Shown in pieces: positions 6,880-11,971 of a DNA stretch of 11,971 bases. Numbering within the stretch: position 1 is the first letter of the stretch; each line of letters begins with the position of its first letter. Both the position numbers and the translations under genes were made by a program. Under the pieces are notes generated by a model that did not search any database, was not told the DNA's origin, and saw only the letters and a program-made list of their open reading frames with translations. The stretch is from NCBI GenBank assembly GCA_013393545.1, contig JABXHG010000399.1, positions 1 through 11,971 of the forward strand, given 5' to 3'. This DNA is from Alteromonadaceae bacterium. GTDB taxonomy: Bacteria > Pseudomonadota > Gammaproteobacteria > Pseudomonadales > Oleiphilaceae.

Positions 6880-9800
6880 GTACGTGCTCCGGTACTAAAT
6901 TCATTCAGGTATTCGGCGACAACCAGGTGATTGATATAGCGTGAGGCGTCGGCGTTGAGTTGTATGTTTTGCTCGCCTTTGAAGCGCCTGATCACCAAGG
7001 GCATCATCTGGCGTTCAAAATAACTTTCGTTGTCCAGTATCTGGCTGTTATTCAGTACCTGCTCATCGGCGTCCTGCTTTACCCCGGTGAGGGCTCCGAA
7101 GATCTTGCGCTCTGCTTCGCTGATGCCGCCACGCTCTTGCAGGCGCTTGTGAATGCGGGTGTATTTGGCATCGCCATGGTACTTCTGGCGAAGCTGATCG
7201 TTCTCGCGGTTCAGCTCCTTAACGCGCGCGTGAATCTTGTTGAGCGAATCGATGTTGGCCAACATTTCATCCTGGGTGACTTCGCTGAGGTTCTTTTTCT
7301 TGAAGAGCCTTTCCAGCTCTTCCTTAAGGCTGACGAACTTGGGGTCTTGTTGGTCAAAATTACTGGCCAGTGCTTCGCGGGTTTGGCGTAGAGTGTTTTT
7401 CAGTTTGTCCGCCAGCACCAGTTCTTCTTCACCCACCTTGATGAAGTTAAAGATGACATCCTCAAGGGCCACATTCAGTAAATTGTCAGTATCGGTGCCT
7501 TGCTCGATGCTCTCCTTGAGGTTGAGCATATCCAGGTGGTTACAGGTTTCCCGATAGAGGATGTTCAGTTTGGCGAAGTCCAGCTCATCCAGGATGCTGT
7601 ACTCACCTTGCAGGCGGATGAGGTTGTAGAGGCTTTTCGCATCGCCCAGTGCTTTCTTCAGGGCCAGGATGGTTTCCCTGTCCTGAATCTGGCTTATCTG
7701 GTCGGTGAAGACCTCGGCATTTTCGATATCGAAGCGGAACAGCACATCCTTGATATGCTCGATTTCCTGCTTTATTTCCTCTTGGGATTTGAACAGGTTG
7801 GAGTAGTGCTCCATTTCATCGCCGAGTTCTAATTGCAGCTCGTCAAAATAGGCTTTGTTGGTCGCATCAAACTCCTTGCGGATGTCGGCAAAGTCCACCA
7901 CATAGCCGTAACGGAAATCCCTATAGGTGCGGTTTACCCGTGTTAAGGCTTGTAGCAGATTGTGTTTGCGGATGACTCGGCCCAGATAAATTTTCTTCAG
8001 CCTTGGGGCATCAAACCCGGTGAGCAGCATGTTGAATACGAACAGGAAGTCGATTTTCCCGGCTTTGAAGTCTTCCACCCAATCCTTACGCTCTTCCTTG
8101 GTGCCTATGTCATGCAGGATCAGCGCTGAGGTTCTGGCCTTGTTGTTACCTTTCTTTGCAACCGTATAGTCAGGCTTGTTTTCAGCCACCTTGGGTAATT
8201 CATAAACACAGTCATTAGCTTCTTTGAGGACTATTGGTTCTGCGTATTTTTCTTCAAAGAGTTTGTACATGGCTTTGGCCTGATCTGCGCTATCGCAGAT
8301 CACCATGCCGCCTATGGTGGCATCATTCAGTGCGCCCCGGCTTTTTTCAAAGTCGGTGATGATGTAATCGAGCATGGGTTCGACAAAGCTCGGGTGGGCG
8401 TAGATAAGCTTGCGATCCACGTCACCCATTTTGACTTCCACTTCATCCAGTGCTTGTTGCAGCGCCATCTTATAGTTGGTGGCGATCTCTTCCCGGATCA
8501 GGCGTAGTGTGTAGCCATCGGCAATGGATGCGTTGTAATAGTATTTGTGAATATATTCACCGAACAAAACACGAGAATTGTAATCGTCGCCTAACAGCGG
8601 CGTACCCGTGAGGCCAATTTTAATGGCATTGGTGTCTGACTGACTTAGGTTCGCCAGGAAGCTGCCCCTGGGGTTGTAGCTGCGGTGGACTTCATCCAGG
8701 AAGTACACGCGCTGGATGGCAACATCGTAGTCCTTGGTTGAGATGACATCCGGGTCGTCCTTAAATTTCTGAATATTCACTACCGTGATTTCAGGCTTGC
8801 CAGAATGGTTGTGGATAACCTGGGTTGCCTTGATGTCGCGAGTAAAGGCTTCACGGGAGTTAACGGTGTGCACTGTCAGGCCGCGAGCGGTGAATTCTCG
8901 CTGCGCTTGTTGCAACAAGTCCAGCCGATCGACAATGAAGTAGAACTTGGGAATGATCTGTTGCTTATGAAAGTAGTCCGTCAGAAAATGCACGTTGTAG
9001 AAAGTCAGCGCTGTTTTGCCGCTGCCCTGAGTATGCCAGATGATCCCCTTCCTAACGCCATCATTGAGTTTCCTTTCGATAGCTTTGGTGGCGAATAACT
9101 GCGGGTAGCGCATGATGTGCTTTTGCAGCCCGTCAGTCTCCGATACATAGGCGAGCGCATAACGCAGAATAAACGCTAGCCGGTCTCTGTTGACCAGAGA
9201 GGAGCAAATACGGTTGGTTGGCCGGTTCGGCTCTTTATTGACGATGAATTCGGGATTACTGCGAATGGCTTCCAGGTTGTTGTCCTTCAACACCTTGAGC
9301 TCGTCATCATCCGATAGGGGCTTGAGCAGGGCCGTAAGGTTCAGAACCTCTTCCTCACGGAAGTAATTGAAGACCGGCTTATGATAGGAGCTGCTGGCAT
9401 AGAACGCGCCCTGAACAGGTTCCGGGTCGCCGTCGTCATACTCCATATTGTTAGAGAAAATCATAAACTGCGTGATGTTGGCAAAGCGCTTGAACTTGGG
9501 ATTCTGGAAGCGCTTGTTGATGCGATCCCGCTCCGCCAATATGCCTTCACGGTTGTTCGGTTTCTTCACTTCAATAAAGACCAGCGGCATGCCGTTGATC
9601 AGCAGGGTGACGTCTGGCCGGAACTCTTCATCGCCATTCTGGCAGGTCAGTTCGGTAACGACGTGGAAGCTGTTGTTATCGAAGTTTTCGAAGTCGATCA
9701 GCTTGGTGTTGGAGCGGTCGCTTAGCCGTTCAAAGAAGGCACACCCCAAGTCTTCGTTGTCGAGCAGCAGGGTGACGTCTTCCAGGAGCCGGGAAACATC

Positions 9801-9971
9801 GTCCGCCTCGATGCTGGGGTTGATTCGGGTGATCGCTGATGAGAACAGCTCAGGGAATATGTTGGTGTCCAGATCCCAACTCTGGCCCTTGAGCGAAAGG
9901 TACTGATAACCCAGCCTCATCAGGTGGAGGATGGTCGGGATTTTTACTCGGGTGTCTTCATTAAACTTCAT
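6873..9971 (-). CDS. hsdR: Type I restriction-modification endonuclease/translocase subunit HsdR
   Basis: Motor and nuclease subunit, 1032 residues, that pulls unmethylated DNA through the complex using ATP and cuts it at a distance. The N-terminal nuclease of the PD-(D/E)xK type shows D120 (FRPDVTLL) and E134-V-K136 (FIEVKKPN). Helicase domains follow: Walker A QGSGKT with GSGKT at 316-320, DEAD-like box DEVH at 426-429, GFDAPRL, and motif VI QALTRVNRT starting at 674. The C-terminal part (about 730-1032) is charged and helical, as expected for the part that docks on HsdM. I chose the ATG at 9971 over a GTG three bases upstream because homologues begin MKFNED; AGGG lies about 5-8 bases ahead. 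It is the first gene of the five-gene array. All key motifs are intact. The overall length is near that of the shorter type I HsdR proteins. Confidence 0.96.
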   Translation of the reverse strand: MKFNEDTRVKIPTILHLMRLGYQYLSLKGQSWDLDTNIFPELFSSAITRINPSIEADDVSRLLEDVTLLLDNEDLGCAFFERLSDRSNTKLIDFENFDNNSFHVVTELTCQNGDEEFRPDVTLLINGMPLVFIEVKKPNNREGILAERDRINKRFQNPKFKRFANITQFMIFSNNMEYDDGDPEPVQGAFYASSSYHKPVFNYFREEEVLNLTALLKPLSDDDELKVLKDNNLEAIRSNPEFIVNKEPNRPTNRICSSLVNRDRLAFILRYALAYVSETDGLQKHIMRYPQLFATKAIERKLNDGVRKGIIWHTQGSGKTALTFYNVHFLTDYFHKQQIIPKFYFIVDRLDLLQQAQREFTARGLTVHTVNSREAFTRDIKATQVIHNHSGKPEITVVNIQKFKDDPDVISTKDYDVAIQRVYFLDEVHRSYNPRGSFLANLSQSDTNAIKIGLTGTPLLGDDYNSRVLFGEYIHKYYYNASIADGYTLRLIREEIATNYKMALQQALDEVEVKMGDVDRKLIYAHPSFVEPMLDYIITDFEKSRGALNDATIGGMVICDSADQAKAMYKLFEEKYAEPIVLKEANDCVYELPKVAENKPDYTVAKKGNNKARTSALILHDIGTKEERKDWVEDFKAGKIDFLFVFNMLLTGFDAPRLKKIYLGRVIRKHNLLQALTRVNRTYRDFRYGYVVDFADIRKEFDATNKAYFDELQLELGDEMEHYSNLFKSQEEIKQEIEHIKDVLFRFDIENAEVFTDQISQIQDRETILALKKALGDAKSLYNLIRLQGEYSILDELDFAKLNILYRETCNHLDMLNLKESIEQGTDTDNLLNVALEDVIFNFIKVGEEELVLADKLKNTLRQTREALASNFDQQDPKFVSLKEELERLFKKKNLSEVTQDEMLANIDSLNKIHARVKELNRENDQLRQKYHGDAKYTRIHKRLQERGGISEAERKIFGALTGVKQDADEQVLNNSQILDNESYFERQMMPLVIRRFKGEQNIQLNADASRYINHLVVAEYLNEFSTGARTW

Positions 9972-10245
9972 CACATACCCTGTTTATGGCTTTTCCAGCT
10001 CTAGCTGATTTTCCGCCTGACACTCGAATAGCGGACACAGGTTTTTAATGGCTCTGGTAGCTGACGCAAGATAAGGCGATCGTTCCATAGCATTCCGGGT
10101 GCTGTCCTAAATTACTTAGTTAGTTTGCCATCTAAGTATCGCTTTCTACTACCGTTGGGCAAAAATACACTATCCGATCAGTCTGCGGTTATGTTTTACC
10201 TGTCCTCAAACGGCTCGACTGGCGCACCCAATTGCCTCAGCCTAC
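9972..10245. other. Intergenic region between mrr and hsdR
   Basis: This 274-base gap without a gene carries the likely leader and promoter of the hsd-kwa array. A candidate promoter is listed separately. CAGCTCTAGCTG (9996-10007), an inverted repeat of two CAGCT arms with a 2-base centre, lies 25 bases upstream of the hsdR start and could be an operator. GGACACAG at 10033-10040 repeats the motif clustered at 282-407. No gene or clear terminator for mrr is visible. Confidence 0.4.
10135..10162 (-). promoter_or_regulatory. Candidate sigma70 promoter for the hsd-kwa array
   Basis: Read on the minus strand, TTGCCC (10157-10162) and GATACT (10135-10140) are 16 bases apart, each matching four of six consensus bases. 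Transcription would start near 10128 and leave a leader of about 155 bases before hsdR. It is the best match I found in this gap but not strong. Confidence 0.3.
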
Positions 10246-11169
10246 TTACTCCTCAATGAAATAATCCGTGTCGACCTGCTTAACCTCGTAGACCTCTTTC
10301 ACGCTTACACCCAGGTTGTTTTCGATCATCAACTGGGCCAGTTCACGCCCGTCAATCAAGACTACTTTCATATCTAGTCCGGCGGCTGCCACGCGAGCAC
10401 CAGCAGAAAAATCGGACGTTGTCAGAAAAACACCTTTACGCGCCCGTTGCCGTGTCAAAGCCCCAATGAACTTGTCGATCTCAGGCCGGTGAACGGTGTT
10501 TGTCCAGCGTTTGGCCTGCAAATAAATGGTATCTAGCCCTAGCTTGTCTTCTTTGATGATCCCGTCGATACCATCATCGTTGGTAGTTTGGGTCGCTTGT
10601 CCGGCCTCTCGTCTGGATCCGCCGTAACCCATCGCGATCATCAGATCGACCACTAATTCCTCGAAAAACGGGGGGGATGCCTTGCGAATACCGTCCAGCA
10701 CCTCGTCAGCGAGATTTTCCATCAAGGACTGATGCGCCGAAGCCAGTTGCTCGTCTGGCGTAGCTTCCTCAATGGTTTCGTTTTCCACTTCTGACTCGCT
10801 GGTTACAGCCTTGGGTTTATGAGTATGAAAGTCCTGAAACTCCGGGAATTGCTTCAGCCAGGCAACACTAATGCGGTCAGGCCCATTCTAGATTGCATCC
10901 TGCCCTCGGTCAGTGATCTGCACCATGCCTCTTTGTGGGATCTTAAGTAGTCCGGCTTTGTTGAGGTAGGTTCTCGCCCAACCGGTCCGGTTATTTATAA
11001 CCGTCTGATTACCTGATGGCAGGCGCTCTTTTCGATCTTGCTCAGACAGGTCAAAAAAATCCTTCACGGCCTCGCGCACGTCAGCCAAGGGTCTGGGTTC
11101 CCCGTCACTTACGGCTAAAAGGACCGGACGCATGACTGATTGGAAATCAGGTATTGCCATTGCCTTCAT
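10246..11169 (-). pseudogene. mrr: Mrr-type restriction endonuclease, broken by an in-frame TAG
   Basis: The reading frame from 11169 to 10246 (307 codons plus stop) encodes a whole Mrr-like protein apart from one TAG at 10888-10890 (codon 94). Before it lies the Mrr N-terminal winged-helix domain (LPSGNQTVINNRTGWARTYL, ending ITDRGQDAI). After it the frame continues without a stop as NGPDRISVAWLKQFPEF. It then enters the Mrr catalytic domain: GIDGII with D202, and LQAKRW with Q218 and K220, plus GVFLTTSDFSAGA. Mrr proteins cut DNA carrying foreign methylation (type IV restriction). CAG to TAG, or another single change, would account for the break. The catalytic half (from 10788, GTG) could in principle be made alone, but would lack its DNA-binding domain. 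ATG 11160 is an alternative start matching homologues. The gene follows the small XRE regulator after 21 bases, so they probably share a transcript. A read-through or suppressor cannot be excluded, nor a sequencing error. Confidence 0.85.
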
Positions 11170-11190
11170 TACTCCCTGCCGTTACTCAAT

Positions 11191-11397
11191 TTACTGTTCG
11201 TCCATAAATTCAAACAATTCCCCTACCCCACAATCGAGATAGCGGCACAGCGCATCGATCGTTTCCAACTCCACGCGACTGGCAGTCTCATGATAAAGCC
11301 GGGTAATCGTCCCCCGGTTCACCCCTGTTTCTCTCGCCACATCAACGATTTTGAGTTTCTTCTCACCCATCAATTTGGACAGATGGCACTTAATCAT
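11191..11397 (-). CDS. Small XRE/YozG-type HTH transcriptional regulator
   Basis: A 68-residue DNA-binding protein that is almost entirely one helix-turn-helix domain: MIKCHLSKLMGEKKLKIVD, then VARETGVNRGTITRLYHE and DALCRYLDCGVGELFEFM. This is the compact Cro/YozG-like family (HTH_26), which act as dimeric repressors. The frame is open further upstream, but only to a TTG with no ribosome binding site; the ATG at 11397 matches the usual start of the family. It ends 21 bases before mrr, so it most likely controls mrr and itself, like the controller proteins of restriction systems. A candidate operator lies about 40-60 bases upstream of its start (11438-11456). Confidence 0.87.
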   Translation of the reverse strand: MIKCHLSKLMGEKKLKIVDVARETGVNRGTITRLYHETASRVELETIDALCRYLDCGVGELFEFMDEQ

Positions 11398-11437
11398 TTG
11401 GCCCACCAAAGAACAAAATAACCCACAGGAGATCAAA

Positions 11438-11456
11438 AAGACTTGCAAAAGGTCTT
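11438..11456. promoter_or_regulatory. Candidate operator of the small XRE regulator
   Basis: AAGAC (11438-11442) and GTCTT (11452-11456) form an inverted repeat with a 9-base centre; allowing one inserted base the arms extend to AAGACTT and AAGGTCTT. It lies between the XRE gene and the rightward promoter at 11443-11470 and overlaps that promoter's -35 box, a typical repressor position. Assignment to the neighbouring regulator is inference. Confidence 0.35.
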
Positions 11457-11470
11457 AATGAGTGCATAAT
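11443..11470 (+). promoter_or_regulatory. Candidate rightward promoter ahead of a truncated gene start
   Basis: TTGCAA (11443-11448) and CATAAT (11465-11470) are 16 bases apart. AGGAG (11478-11482) and ATG (11489) follow, but that frame ends after three codons (ATG AGG CGC TAA). It looks like the front of a gene cut off by later insertion of the IS30-type element. The 11500-11656 part to its right has no gene beyond a possible 13-codon frame at 11549-11590 and probably includes the left end of the IS30 copy, whose exact border I could not place. Confidence 0.3.
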
Positions 11471-11656
11471 GATCTTCAGGAGAACATTATGAGGCGCTAA
11501 AACAACACCCTGTTCTCCAGCGACAAACCATAGCAGAGGAAAAATGTTATGTCCGTGAATTCAGATAATAACTGCAGCACTTTGGCGTAACCAGGTAGAG
11601 GCGGGAGGGCCGTCGCCGGTACCCTCACGGGCTTTACCGACCAAAGTGAAGCAGTG

Positions 11657-11848
11657 ATGAAGTACCGACAACTGACCCAAACACAACGATACCAGATTTC
11701 GGCCCTACGTGTGGCTGGCAAAAGCCAACGGCAGATCGCAGCAATTCTGGGCTGCCACAACAGCACGGTCAGTCGTGAGTTGCGACGTAACAGCGTTCAT
11801 GGCTATGAACCAGAGATGGCGCAGCATCAGACCAACAGCCGGCGCAAA
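11657..11848 (+). pseudogene. IS30-family transposase, N-terminal 64 codons only
   Basis: The ATG at 11657 opens a frame that begins MKYRQLTQTQRYQISALRVA and continues with QIAAILGCHNSTVSRELRRN, the helix-turn-helix that starts every IS30-family transposase. After SRRK (codon 64) the similarity stops abruptly and the GTAAGCG end of an IS66-type element begins. The catalytic DDE part, normally about 250 residues further, is missing here and may lie beyond the IS66 copy. The fragment cannot be active as a transposase but keeps the DNA-binding domain. It is on the opposite strand from the mrr unit. Confidence 0.88.
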
Positions 11849-11900
11849 GTAAGCGTTCATTCCGCGACGTTCTGCCACCCCGCTGAGATTCGCTCTACAG

Positions 11901-11928
11901 TAACCTCACATTTCCCGATACGAGGTTA
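11901..11928 (+). promoter_or_regulatory. Inverted repeat covering the tnpA ribosome binding site
   Basis: TAACCTC (11901-11907) pairs perfectly with GAGGTTA (11922-11928) across a 14-base loop. The GAGG of the ribosome binding site for the ATG at 11934 lies inside the right arm, so the folded RNA would hide it. Insertion sequences often limit transposase production from outside transcription in this way. The stem is seen directly; its control role is inferred. Confidence 0.45.
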
Positions 11929-11933
11929 CCCCC

Positions 11934-11971
11934 ATGAGAAAGCACCGTACTCCAGAACAGTGGCAGACCCT
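11934..11971 (+). CDS. tnpA: IS66-family accessory protein TnpA, partial (5' end only)
   Basis: The first 12 residues are MRKHRTPEQWQT, then the window ends. The pattern RTPEQW near the N-terminus is typical of the small IS66 accessory protein (the first gene of the IS66 operon, a presumed DNA-binding helix-turn-helix protein needed for transposition). GAGG at 11922-11925 gives a ribosome binding site 8 bases ahead of the ATG. The position about 85 bases inside the GTAAGCG end suits the family. Too little is present to say whether the gene is intact. Confidence 0.65.
   Translation, partial: MRKHRTPEQWQT

Larger units (their letters stand above)
11849..11971 (+). mobile_element. IS66-family insertion sequence, left end (runs off window)
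   Basis: GTAAGCG at 11849-11855 is the characteristic terminal sequence of IS66-family elements and sits exactly where IS30 transposase similarity ends. An accessory gene of the family begins at 11934. IS66 elements duplicate 8 bases on insertion, so the 8 bases before the end, GGCGCAAA (11841-11848), should reappear after the right end outside the window. The rest of the element is not visible. Confidence 0.75.

Noticed and set aside
5212..9906. Several plus-strand frames of 76-157 codons opposite hsdM and hsdR
   Set aside because: They are antisense shadows of strongly conserved genes with intact motifs.
11398..11448. N-terminal extension of the small XRE regulator
   Set aside because: It depends on a TTG start with no ribosome site, and homologues begin at MIKCHLS.
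11497..11766. 89-codon minus-strand frame opposite the IS30 transposase start
   Set aside because: It overlaps the recognised transposase coding sequence antisense and has no family features.
1..11971. CRISPR array, integrase gene or replication origin
   Set aside because: No regularly spaced repeats, recombinase motifs or DnaA-box clusters were seen; the TGTGTCC repeats are irregularly spaced.

Overview
The window is a bacterial defence island. Codon use, the tRNA-Arg with an encoded CCA, and the IS30 and IS66 elements fit a gammaproteobacterium, perhaps a marine one. No housekeeping protein gene is present to fix the genus, so this is only a suggestion.

Layout from left to right: (1) A tRNA-Arg(CCG)-like gene lies near the left edge (83-159) with unusual bases at key positions. 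It may mark the insertion point of the island. (2) About 470 bases without a convincing gene follow, holding a cluster of TGTGTCC repeats and ending in a strong promoter with a perfect 12-base palindrome between its -35 and -10 boxes. (3) That promoter reads into a two-gene unit (693-2481): an unrecognised 207-residue protein and a fusion of an XRE-type DNA-binding domain with an ImmA/IrrE zinc metallopeptidase. The layout is that of a toxin-antitoxin-like or phage-sensing pair. (4) On the opposite strand, hsdR-hsdM-hsdS-kwaA-kwaB (9971 down to 2621) form one compact array in which adjacent genes overlap or lie 2 bases apart. It encodes a complete type I restriction-modification system followed by the two-gene Kiwa anti-phage system. 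(5) Upstream on the same strand lie a small XRE-family regulator (11191-11397) and an Mrr-type restriction endonuclease gene (10246-11169) broken by one in-frame TAG. (6) The right edge is mobile DNA: the start of an IS30-family transposase, cut after codon 64 by the left end of an IS66-family element that runs off the window.

How the parts may work together: the type I enzyme marks self DNA and cuts unmodified incoming DNA. Kiwa (membrane protein KwaA and DNA-associated KwaB) acts against phage at the cell envelope. Mrr homologues cut modified foreign DNA, which would complement type I restriction, but here mrr looks inactivated. The ImmA/IrrE unit is probably a separately controlled module.

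The main points of interest are the translational coupling of Kiwa to a type I RM operon, the uncharacterised ImmA/IrrE pair with its palindromic promoter, the single-codon break in mrr, and the nested insertion sequences. I did not find an integrase, a CRISPR array or a replication origin.
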